The notes beneath the pieces were generated by a model. It had not been told where the DNA came from. It saw nothing but the letters and a program-made list of their open reading frames with translations, and did not search any database. From Tieghemiomyces parasiticus (Eukaryota > Kickxellomycota > Dimargaritomycetes > Dimargaritales > Dimargaritaceae), in NCBI GenBank assembly GCA_027575765.1, contig JANBPT010000987.1:1-17174 (forward strand): a DNA stretch of 17,174 nt. The letters run 5' to 3'. Of this stretch, positions 9,140 to 16,953 are shown piece after piece (within the stretch, counting starts at the first letter, position 1; each line of letters begins with the position of its first letter). The position numbers were made by a program, and so were the translations under genes.

Positions 9140-9618
9140 TGTGAAACCAAAAACGGCTTTTTGATTTGAGGATTTTCAGTAGGCCGCGCCTATACATATA
9201 ACTAAAGAAAAGATAAAAGAGAACCCGGACGACCTCTGGGAGAGGCCCGGGAGAGACGGGGGCCTAGCCAGGCCCTCGACCAATAACCATAGATCATTTA
9301 TTCTTAGTCATAGTATATAAGCCGGGCCCAAGTATGCAACACAGGGCCCGGCAGCTTTTCCCTGTATCCCGTCCCATAGTGCCATCCGTTGGCGCTATTC
9401 CATTAGTAAGGTCTAGTACCAATATTTCCCTAAGCTCGCTTGTTGGTATACGTTTATAGATTTTATTGTTAGGTTTTCTCCGTCAATAGTTGACCTATCT
9501 CACTTTTGATTGCAGATTCGGACACAGCCGCTCTGACTGCGTATTCCTGAACTCTCCACTTCGTCTTGGAGGCTTTTTTGAAAGCGGAACCAAACTCCAG
9601 ATATTGGTTCGCTTTACA
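9140..9618. repeat. LTR-like repeat, copy 1 (solo LTR candidate)
   Basis: A 479-bp unit that starts TGTGAAAC and ends GCTTTACA: LTR-style TG...CA ends with imperfect terminal inversion. It is homologous along its whole length to copy 2. A TATATAA box lies 174 bp from the left end (9314-9320), followed directly by a perfect 9-bp stem GCCGGGCCC/GGGCCCGGC (9321-9329, 9344-9352). It is flanked by TTAT on both sides. No coding region lies between the copies, so they look like solo LTRs in tandem. The left end lies 9 bp upstream of the mature tRNA-Thr 5' end, a preferred integration zone for Ty3-like elements in other fungi. The orientation is inferred from the TATA box (+). Confidence 0.55.
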
Positions 9619-9622
9619 TTAT

Positions 9623-10101
9623 TGTGAAGCTGAGCACGGCTTCTCGCTTTAAAGAGTTGTAATAGGCCGCGCTTATACATATAACGAAAGAAAAGATAGA
9701 AAAGCAACCGGTCGACCCCTGGGAGAGGCCCGGAAGAGACGGAGACCTAGTCAGGCTCTCCACCATTGACCTTAGATCATTTATTTAGCCCTGTAGTATA
9801 TAAGCCGGACCCAAGTATGCAACACGGGGTTTGGTAGCTTCTTTATTATTTCCGTTCTGTAGTGCCATCCATTGGCATTATCGGTTTTGTAAAGTCTAGT
9901 ATCATTATCCTTTTAACCTTGTTTACTGATTACACATTATAGACTTTATTTGCTTGGTAACTCCGTCAATAGTTATCCAATTTTCCTTTGCGTTGCAGAT
10001 TCAGGAACCTTAGCCCCAACTGCATAATTCTGAACTCCTTAAAATACTATAGGGGCTCTTTTGCAAGCGGGTCTGGCTTTTATATTGTGGTCCACCTTAC
10101 A
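9623..10101. repeat. LTR-like repeat, copy 2 (solo LTR candidate)
   Basis: Also exactly 479 bp, starting TGTGAAGC and ending CACCTTACA, with the TATATAA box again 174 bp from the left end (9797-9803). By eye it shares most bases with copy 1, with blocks such as AGTATGCAACAC, CTCCGTCAATAGTT and AGTGCCATCC. Many differences are C to T or G to A in this copy. The bases after its right end are TCTC, not TTAT, so a duplication cannot be shown for it. Downstream (10102 onward) I find no primer-binding site or gag/pol sequence, so no internal region is attached. Confidence 0.55.
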
Positions 10102-10911
10102 TCTCAAGGCTGTGGTTGCCATAACTAACCCTTCTGATTAGGTGAGGTATGGCTAAGCCTCCGGACTAATTTATGCACTCATTCTAATTGGGAATTAGCC
10201 CCTCCTGATTAAGTACTTTTCCTTTTCCTATTTACTGATCTAAAGTTTTTCTGTTCCTCAGTGGATGCCTCCAACACCGCTTTATCTAACCTTGCACTAG
10301 TCCGACTTCCAATGGTACTCTAACATATACAAGTACTGGCCCCAGTCTATCCAATAAACGACAGTAACCACCTATTGAGCTTTACCCCCTAATTGTTTAC
10401 TCACCTCGGGCTACCTGCGGCTCCGATAAAACTTTATCTCCCCCCCTAATACCCATTACCACAGAGGCCTAGCTCCACATTTTTGTGATGGACAACGCCA
10501 GTTCACCATTTGCGACCAACATCTTATACATCTTTAATCCAAGTTTCCTTTGTCACCATGGCCTTTTATGTGGGTGTGGGGATTGGAAACCACCACATCA
10601 GACCATCCTTAGGTTAAGTCCGGGTTTACTACTTCAGAAGCAGAAAATGTGTGACTGTAGAATAGCCTTTTTGGAGTGGGATTGGACTTGGGCCCAATGT
10701 CAATGTATGTCTGTAGCGGGGGGTGGCTTTGGTCAAATGGTTAGTGTATTTGCTCGCCGATCTGTAGGTTGTCAGTTTAGGTACCAGGTGCTGCCACCCT
10801 CACCAGCCGTGTGGATAGGTTAGGCCGAAACATGAAGCTACTGGTTGGCCATTTACACCACGCAAGGACTGGATGTGGGAATTAGTAGGTTGCAGCTGCT
10901 CACAACCGAGG
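10102..10911. other. Non-genic region right of the LTR-like pair
   Basis: About 800 bp, AT-richer than the flanking genes. A 112-codon frame on the + strand at 10485-10823 has unusual Cys/Trp/Gly content and no recognisable motif, and I do not call it a gene. No retroelement coding sequence, tRNA or third copy of the 479-bp repeat was seen. Confidence 0.5.
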
Positions 10912-10938
10912 GGAGGAGGAGGAGGAGGAGGAGGAGGA
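10912..10938. repeat. (GGA)9 microsatellite
   Basis: Nine uninterrupted GGA triplets inside a slightly longer purine run. On the minus strand this is (TCC)n, lying two bases beyond the ...GTTAAATAAAC end of the unit at 10941-11805. It is therefore placed like a simple-repeat tail of a minus-strand retroelement. Confidence 0.85.
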
Positions 10939-10940
10939 TG

Positions 10941-10974
10941 GTTTATTTAACGTCGCGTGAGGCGCTGCGACTCT
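10941..10974 (-). repeat. Left arm of a 34-bp imperfect inverted repeat
   Basis: Read on the minus strand this arm begins AGAGTC and ends CGACGTTAAATAAAC. It matches the + strand at 11772-11805 in 26 of 34 positions without gaps, including the last 15 in a row. It bounds the 865-bp unit on the left. Confidence 0.65.
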
Positions 10975-11140
10975 CATGTGGTGGGGGTTTGGGCTAGATG
11001 TACATCCTGTTTTGAGTAAAATAAAAACTCCGGTGGAGAAAAGAAAATGTGATTCCAGCTGGCCGTGGGGGGGGGTGTCGTCACCCGCTTGGGGTGGTGG
11101 CTAGGCGTGGTGCCTAGATGTGGAACAGGGACTGTCGGCC

Positions 11141-11536
11141 TCAACAGCGAGTCCAGACTCGGCACAGGGCCATTGTTAGGATATCGCGGTGTCGGCGGGA
11201 GGGGGTGTCGTCGGGGTTGGTAGGGAAGGCTTGGTGGGCGGTGGCCTCAAGGGAGGGGGAGCCGGAAGCATTTTGGGCCAGTATGCGGCTCAGGTCGCAG
11301 CATTGGATAGCATAGGCTGGTGTCAGGCGGGCTAGGCACGGTGTGCACTGTAGGTGTGGGCCAAATGTGGCTCCAACCAGCCATGTCAGAATTAGGCGGC
11401 CGGGGGCCATTGCTAGGTGGCAGGCTGGGTGTCCCTTGGGCCAGAGGCCTATGCGGGATGCGGTGCGGTTGGCCAGGCAGGCAGCGGAACCGAGGGGAGG
11501 GCATGCAGAGTATTCACTTCCTCTCTTTCTATCCAC
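11141..11536 (-). pseudogene. Decayed C-terminus of a non-LTR retrotransposon reverse transcriptase
   Basis: An open frame of 131 codons on the minus strand ends at TGA near 11141. The segment LTWLVGATFGPHLQCTPC, followed by LARLTPAYAIQCC, resembles the zinc-binding tail of LINE polyproteins in early-diverging fungi (W-LG...C-x2-C...LTR-x-HA...C). In this copy the expected His is Tyr and the expected Arg is Pro, which suggests a dead copy. The tail RHRDILTMALCRVW resembles the usual final helix. The palm domain is absent, so it is 5'-truncated. Overlapping frames on the + strand are a by-product of the high GC. Identification is by motif memory and should be treated as tentative. Confidence 0.4.
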
Positions 11537-11538
11537 AG

Positions 11539-11756
11539 AAGTCCCCGCCTCTACTTCCCCACCCTATGCTGTAGCTCTACCACGTTTCGCCTCCGCATCC
11601 GTCGTTCCTCCTATGGGACGCCCCCCTAAGGCTGTGGCCTCACCACTACGGATACCTACACACCCCTCCTGGAGGAGGGTACCTTCAAATCCTACCGTCG
11701 CTGGAACCACATTTGCTCCTTGGGCATATTTCAAGCTGGATATACAACAGCTTTGA
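11539..11756 (+). other. Possible last exon or retroelement 3' coding remnant
   Basis: A strong 3' splice-site-like sequence (pyrimidine tract then CCACAG, ending 11538) is followed by a Pro/Ala/Ser-rich frame of about 72 codons ending KLDIQQL-stop at 11754-11756. An AATAAA lies at 11799-11804. I recognise no domain and could not find a matching upstream exon. The frame could be the end of a second retroelement copy, since its 3' end carries the same AGAGTC...AAATAAAC motif as the minus-strand element, or it may be chance. Confidence 0.2.
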
Positions 11757-11771
11757 AGACCTTTACCTATT

Positions 11772-11805
11772 AGAGTCCGTGGCACTTACACGACGTTAAA
11801 TAAAC
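11772..11805 (+). repeat. Right arm of the 34-bp imperfect inverted repeat
   Basis: It begins AGAGTC and ends CGACGTTAAATAAAC, the inverted counterpart of 10941-10974. It contains a consensus AATAAA, so it could also act as a poly(A) signal. Confidence 0.65.
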
Positions 11806-12021
11806 ATTCGCTTCGCTTCTACCCCCGCCCCCAGTACCATTGGGCTCAATGATGGTCCAAATTTATTTTATCTTATTGCTATTTTTCGCCCCAATCCGTC
11901 CCGCTCCCTATGCCTATCCTGATGGCCCTCCATCCGCCCTTCTACAAATAGCAATCGCTATCACGCATGTCACATGTAATAAAATAAACCCCCCTTCCTT
12001 CGTCTCCCTCATCGCACTACC

Positions 12022-13272
12022 ATGAATCGCTCCCGCCTTAATCTCCAGGACGAAATCGAACGTCGAAAACAGGAACTAGCCAAACGGCGAGTGGTCGGTA
12101 GCCTTGCCAATGCCGTCACTCCGAATACATCCTCGCCTTCGACCGTGGGCATGGCCACGACGACCGACGACCCACCGGCACCCAAACGGTCCAAGTACAT
12201 GAAGCGGTCAGAAATTAAACAATACCGGAAACCCACCGTCGCCCCGCAACCCTCACCACGTACCGCTTCAGCAGCCGAGACCGACGCTTCAACCAACCCT
12301 GAGAACCCTCCCTTAAAAACTGGCACCGACTCTCCAGTCTCGACTCATAACACCTCCGTCCCGACTAACGATCACACCGCAAACGAGAAGGACCCCCTGG
12401 CTGAGTCCGACGCGTTGTATATTTCCGCCGAAGAGACCATACGCCGCTTGCGGGCCAAGGGTCAGCCCATCCGTTTGTTTGGCGAGACCGACTACCAGCG
12501 ATCGATCCGGCTCCGCGCTCTCGAGCTCATTGAGGACCATACCGAAGGCGGTCAGCGCAACGATTTCATGAAGACCCTGGAGGAGATGGAGTCCGGGTTG
12601 GCCCTGGAGGCGCTCCAAAGACAGGCCGGGGGCCATGGCGATACCAGTTATGGGGCCGGTGGTAACCATGGTGATTTGACGGGTGCAGACCCTCTGGCAG
12701 CCCAAAATCAACTACCGGGGGACGGCGGGGGGACACGTTTCATGGACGAGTATGATACGACGCAAATCAGCCCGACCCTTCTAAAAACCGACCCGGACCT
12801 GGCCTATACCCTCGTGTACGTCTACCTTAAACGCCTCGTCTACGAATGGCAGGACGCGCTCGACGCCCGGCCCGAATCCGTGCGTAACTCGGCTCCGGGC
12901 AAACGTATCGCGGCCACGCAACGCCAAAGCAGCGATTACCTCAAACCACTGTTCAAGCTGCTCAAGCGTAAAGCAGCCGATCCCGATGTGATGGCCAAAC
13001 TCGTGGATATCGTCGCCCTCCTCCAGGCCCGCGAGTACGTCCAGGCCAATTCGGTGTACCTCCAGCTGTCCATCGGGAACGCGCCTTGGCCGATCGGGGT
13101 TACCATGGTAGGTATTCACGAACGGTCCGGTCGGAGTAAGATCGCGTCCAACCAGGTCGCCCACGCGCTGAATGACGAGACACAGCGCAAATGGATCCAG
13201 TCGCTCAAGCGGCTCATGACATTCGCCCAGACTAAGTATCCGCCGGACGACCTGGCCAAGGCGGCGGGGTAG
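12022..13272 (+). CDS. PRP18: Pre-mRNA splicing factor Prp18
   Basis: A single exon, 416 aa, unusual beside intron-containing neighbours. Prp18 is the U5-associated second-step splicing factor that stabilises 3' splice-site/exon contacts. The N-terminus has a helix (LQDEIERRKQELAKRR) and the family's KYMKRSEIKQY motif. Residues about 75-130 are disordered. A PRP4-like SFM segment spans 135-175 (EETIRRLRAKGQPIRLFGE). A Gly-rich linker covers about 200-245. The five-helix Prp18 domain lies at about 255-405 and contains the nearly invariant loop GNAPWPIGVTMVGIHERSGR (351-370), then LNDETQRKWIQSLKRLMT. The protein is longer than typical metazoan Prp18 (about 340 aa), mainly from the two low-complexity inserts. 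The start is the first ATG, preceded by a C/T-rich leader. The gene converges on NOP16. Confidence 0.96.
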   Translation: MNRSRLNLQDEIERRKQELAKRRVVGSLANAVTPNTSSPSTVGMATTTDDPPAPKRSKYMKRSEIKQYRKPTVAPQPSPRTASAAETDASTNPENPPLKTGTDSPVSTHNTSVPTNDHTANEKDPLAESDALYISAEETIRRLRAKGQPIRLFGETDYQRSIRLRALELIEDHTEGGQRNDFMKTLEEMESGLALEALQRQAGGHGDTSYGAGGNHGDLTGADPLAAQNQLPGDGGGTRFMDEYDTTQISPTLLKTDPDLAYTLVYVYLKRLVYEWQDALDARPESVRNSAPGKRIAATQRQSSDYLKPLFKLLKRKAADPDVMAKLVDIVALLQAREYVQANSVYLQLSIGNAPWPIGVTMVGIHERSGRSKIASNQVAHALNDETQRKWIQSLKRLMTFAQTKYPPDDLAKAAG

Positions 13273-13720
13273 CGGTCGGAGGAGGGCGGGGAGGTTGCAT
13301 ATGATCCCCGTTTCAAAGAGAGTCTTAACATGCTACGACCTTGCTCGTTCTGCGCTTTCATTTTCGCCTGTACCCTCATTGGCCATGGAGTACCTTTGCT
13401 TATGTTTGCAAGGTATTACACCCTATTACCCCTTAATTTTGGCTCAATTTATTTATGGTTGAAATGGGCGGTAATTATTATTTTTTGTAGATTAAGCTGT
13501 TGTCGGTAGTGCTCACTGAAGACGCAAGGAACCAAATACATGTCGTCAGATATTTGATAACGATACGATTTCTATCTGCCTGCCGGATTGTCTATATACC
13601 CATTCTACTCGCCCCACGCCTGCTCTGTCTCCCAGTGGGAGCCTTGTAGGAATTACTGGTTTACAAGTGAGGCTTAAAAGGTCCCAGCTATCTCCTTTAT
13701 TACCACGATAGCCGCTATGC
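13273..13720. other. Convergent intergenic region PRP18/NOP16
   Basis: About 450 bp, AT-richer, with 3' UTRs of both genes. TTTATT at 13696-13701 is an AATAAA poly(A) signal for NOP16 on the minus strand, 20 nt past its stop. Nothing else was seen. Confidence 0.6.
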
Positions 13721-14624
13721 CTATTCTATCACGACACCCGGTGGGTATGTTAGGAAGGGCTTGAACCTAATGAATCGCTTCCGGAGCTGACCGGGGGTAT
13801 ACTGGAGCCAATTGAGCTTTAAATCCATATGCATTTTGTGCAGGTTACCACCGTGTTTGTCAAGGAGCCTCTGGAGGTACACTTGACTATCTTCGGAGGG
13901 TTTGTTGACCTTTTCGTACCTAATTCCGGCGAGCGCCTCAAGCTCTGCGCGGGTAATAACGGAAACGGAAGGGAGAGAAGAAGGTGCGCAGGGAAATAGA
14001 GAAAGATGCTGGTCAGTCGGTTGCAGGGGGGGGGGAAGGAAAGTGCTGGATACCCAACGTATTCGCGTGACGCAAGGCATGTGCCTTCCGAACTGAGTAC
14101 CTCTCGCTTGACTCTGGTCAATCCACCCGTAACTTTAGCTTACCTTGCACGGCCTCGGTCTTGGCCTCAGCGGGCTCCGGTTCGTTCACTCCATCCATAG
14201 CGTCAGGCACAATGACGTTGATAATGTTACCCTCGGCGTCGCGCTCAATAATACCATAGCCCGCCGGGATCGAGCGCTTCAGTTTGGCCAGTTCCTCGGG
14301 GTCGGTCGTGGCCTCGTACGATACCTTTCCATCGGCCGACGGTTTACCACCCGGCAGGGCTTCGCTGAAATCGATCGGACAGTCCTCGTTAAAGGGGTCC
14401 TCAGGGTTGTGGTACAACTCGAGAGGGTCCTCCTCCTTGACAATGGCTTTGGTGTAGCCGTTGAGTTGCGAAACGAGGCCAATCTCGCGGTAGTTGTCGC
14501 GGGTCGACTTGGAAGGGTCCCAGTATTTGCGGAGCACCGAGCTGAGCCCCCCGAAATTGGGCATGGGCTTCCGCTTGTGCTTGTCGACGCGCCTAGGTTT
14601 ATGTGACATGGTGACGGTAGGCAC
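13721..14624 (-). CDS. NOP16: Ribosome biogenesis protein Nop16
   Basis: Exons 14624-14144 and 13944-13721, with intron 13945-14143 (GTAAGC...CAG, phase 1), give 234 aa. A second in-frame ATG at 14609 (MSHKPRRVDKHKRKP) gives 229 aa and may be the true start; both fit the family length. The basic N-terminus is a nucleolar-targeting type. VLRKYWDPSKSTRDNYREIG is the conserved segment in which a Trp-Asp precedes Asn-Tyr. Later come an acidic middle and the C-terminal helix-rich part LLDKHGGNLHKMHMDLKLN followed by YTPGQLRKR, which is the Nop16 signature. The protein is a nucleolar factor of 60S pre-ribosomes. It lies 515 bp downstream of bL17m on the same strand, so the two have separate promoters. 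Confidence 0.88.
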
Positions 14625-14811
14625 TAAGCGACAGCGGGGTTGTATAGAGTGGTTGCGAAAATGGGTGGAACGCCAAGGGGACAGATTGGTTGGTGGTTAG
14701 GAGTTGAACTCGCCAAATGAAAGGCCTGGGCTGGTTGGTTTGCTGCAGAGAGTTGGCTGAATTCAACTAGGCGGGGTGCGAGGTGGTTGGCAAAAGGTTG
14801 GTAGCCAAGGG

Positions 14812-14825
14812 AAAAAAAAAAAAAA
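14812..14825 (+). repeat. Poly(A)14 tract
   Basis: An uninterrupted run of 14 A about 190 bp upstream of the NOP16 ATG. On the NOP16 strand it is a poly(T) tract, which in fungi often marks a nucleosome-depleted promoter region. Confidence 0.7.
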
Positions 14826-14904
14826 GTGCCAAGGACTAGGCCACCTTGGTTATCTGGTAGTAAGGCCATGATAGCCAGCGGGGACCAGCGGGCCTTGTAC
14901 CTAA

Positions 14905-14912
14905 TCACGTGA
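14905..14912. promoter_or_regulatory. Palindromic TCACGTGA site upstream of NOP16
   Basis: A perfect 8-bp palindrome containing CACGTG that matches the Cbf1-type consensus RTCACRTG on the + strand (ATCACGTG). It lies about 285 bp upstream of the NOP16 start, beyond the poly(T) tract. Function is inferred from the motif only. Confidence 0.4.
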
Positions 14913-15139
14913 TAAAATTACCACAGGCCCCACTTCCCAAGTGGGCGGAGCAAGATAGTAAAAGATATAGTCCAATATCTACAATCTCCCACCATTCATC
15001 ATACATTTACAATCTAGCACCACTCGAAATTAACGAGGAACCCTGTTCTGAGGCATATGTTTAATCGCCAAACGACAGTACAGTGTTACCCCAACCTAAC
15101 GACCTAACTAGGACAAAGGACGTCTCCAAACTGTACGAT

Positions 15140-16350
15140 CTAACGGCGCTGCGGCAACTTGTGGTTCCGGTGCGGGTCGGTAGATGCGTAGCGAGGCGGC
15201 GTGAGGTCCTTCCACTTAGGCTGCAGGCCCTGATTGACATTGTACTGGGTGTAGGGGTTGGCCGGGACCTCCTTGAGCTCCGTCACTTCGGTGTCGATTC
15301 GGGCCTGGAGGTCCTCCGGGGTCATGTTTTGGTTCCGTAGCACCTTGTTGAGATCCTTCTTAATATGGAAAATGGCCTTCTCGCACTTCTTAAGGGATAC
15401 AAACTCGCGCTTGGTCAGAGGTTTTTCGGGGATCACGAGCTGGTCGGGACAGGCGAGGATCGCGTGCACGATGGAGGATGTGGGAGCGGGGGCGGTCGAT
15501 GAAGGGAAGGCCGGGTCGACTCCCAGAATGATGTGCCAGGCCCGCGAGAAATTGGCCAGGTTGCTGCTCTGGTTACCGCTGGTTTCGTATTGCGTGCGAG
15601 CGAGGTCCTTGACGGTAGTCAGCAGGCGCAGATCGTGCTCGCCCCCTACAAACTCGACGGCGGCCATCGGCGCGTGGTCGGGTTTGCGCCAGCCGATCCG
15701 GATGAGGCGAGTGTAGCCACCTTGGCGCTCCTTGAAGCGCGGGCCGAGCTCATTGAAGATTTTGGGCAGAGTGAGTTGGCGTTCCTAGAGGTAGGACGTA
15801 TGGGACGGGGGCGGGGGTCGGTTTAGTGATTGATAATGGACTGGCATGGGATGCGCTCTACTCGTCTGAGGCACTTGCCAAATTAAGGTGGGCAAATAAG
15901 AAAATCCCCTGATACCAAGGGCCTGAAACTCGACAGACCAGCAACTTACCTGCATAAACTTGATGACCTGGATCTCATCACCCCGGTTACCTCGGCGACC
16001 AAAGGTGATCATCTATGGGCAGGTATGGTTCAGGGTAAAAGTGGATGGTTAGTCTACGTGCTGACGCCTCCTTGGTACCTGCCGACAGGTCGTCATCCGC
16101 TGAGACGTAAGCCACATACCGCCAAGCAGCGAAGGCTATACGGACGGCAGTGCTTGGTGGGGACGTGCACACAAGGGCCGACTTGCGGTCAGAGACTTAC
16201 CCGCTCGGCCACCTTGCGAAGCAGCTTGGCCTTGGGAACAGTGGTCTCGATCCGGCCGTACTTGATCAGGGAGGTGGTCATGTTACGGAACATGGCCTTG
16301 GTGTAGGACCACGTTTTGCCGTAACTGGAAATGGGCTTCCGCAGCGTCAT
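15140..16350 (-). CDS. MRPL17: Mitochondrial large-subunit ribosomal protein bL17m
   Basis: Exons 16350-16201, 16012-15950 and 15784-15140 give 285 aa; all introns are phase 0 with GTAAGT donors and TAG acceptors. The bL17 fold is clear: [35 protein letters not shown], then [15 protein letters not shown], then [17 protein letters not shown], and [18 protein letters not shown] followed by AAVEFV. The bacterial core of about 120 aa is extended by about 150 C-terminal residues (helical, Lys/Glu-rich, ending PQRR), as in fungal mitoribosomal L17 (yeast Mrpl8). No acidic residues occur in the first 34 positions, so the N-terminus may itself target the mitochondrion. The start is set by agreement with Mrpl8-like N-termini. 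Codons upstream of the ATG (RHRTKFT) also look L17-like and follow a CAG, so an earlier short coding exon cannot be excluded. Confidence 0.93.
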
Positions 16351-16953
16351 GGTGAACTTGGTGCGGTGGCGGCTGGAGTCAGGGTCAGGGGATGTGAATT
16401 AAGGAAAAGTCGGGAGCCAGGGCCGATTGTACAACTAGGAGGCACACGGCGGGTTCGGACCGATCGCGAATCTGGTATGCTAAATGAGGAGCACAGCGGT
16501 GGGGATTAATCGCGGGGCGTGGTGATTCCAGGCATAATAGCGTAGATCTGCGAGGGGCATTGGATTCGTGGGCCTGTGGGGCCTCTCACTGGCCAGACTG
16601 CCTCGACGGGGTGGCGAGTGGCCAGCGTTGGCAGTGGAGGGGCTGGGCAAGGTTCTTGAGGTGGGGCTCACCTCCACCCTGGGTCTGATGGTAAGAGCGT
16701 AGGCAAGACGAATATCCCATGGGAGGTTAAAAACACGACCGAAACTGTCGACCGGAAGGAGGGTCGAATGCAGCCTCTGTCCCTTGGAGGCCCTGCTGCT
16801 TGTCCCCCCGTCTGACGTAGAGCCCAAGGGGAGCCAGGTAAAGCCATTGGTCGGCGGCTGCTGAGATTGTAATGCCTTTGAAAGTCCGGGGAAGAGGAAG
16901 GTTTATGCCGGCCCGCGGATGCTGACTGGTCCTTCCGTTCAAACCAAGGCTCT
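16351..16953. other. Divergent intergenic region upstream of bL17m
   Basis: About 600 bp, GC-rich and full of overlapping chance frames on both strands. On the minus strand, a pyrimidine tract with CTGAC branch-like motifs and a final CAG ends about 22 nt before the bL17m ATG (around 16373-16395) and looks like an intron's 3' end. I could not identify the matching upstream exon. No TATA box stands out. Confidence 0.4.

Larger units (their letters stand above)
10941..11805. mobile_element. Candidate 865-bp element, or paired LINE 3' ends
   Basis: The segment is bounded by the related inverted 34-bp ends and is GC-rich inside (about 11040-11760). It holds a decayed reverse transcriptase C-terminus on the minus strand whose 3' side points to the left end, where a TCC microsatellite follows. 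The right end carries the same 3'-terminal motif on the + strand. Two readings are possible: two 5'-truncated LINE copies of one family lying back to back with 3' ends outward, or a TIR-bounded non-autonomous element. I see no convincing target-site duplication. It would be decided by finding other genomic copies. Confidence 0.35.
14625..15139. other. Intergenic region, NOP16 promoter and bL17m 3' end
   Basis: It contains a run of 14 A at 14812-14825 and a palindromic TCACGTGA at 14905-14912. The rest shows no open frame of note: a frame on the minus strand (14624-14908) reads into the NOP16 leader and has no motif. Confidence 0.55.

Noticed and set aside
10102..10140. Possible retroelement primer-binding site after LTR copy 2 (TGGTTGCC)
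   Set aside because: It lies about 11 bp past the repeat end and does not match the 3' end of any tRNA I can name; no gag/pol follows.
10485..10823. 112-codon + strand frame right of the LTR-like pair
   Set aside because: Odd Cys/Trp/Gly-rich composition, no motif of gag, pol or any family I know; likely chance.
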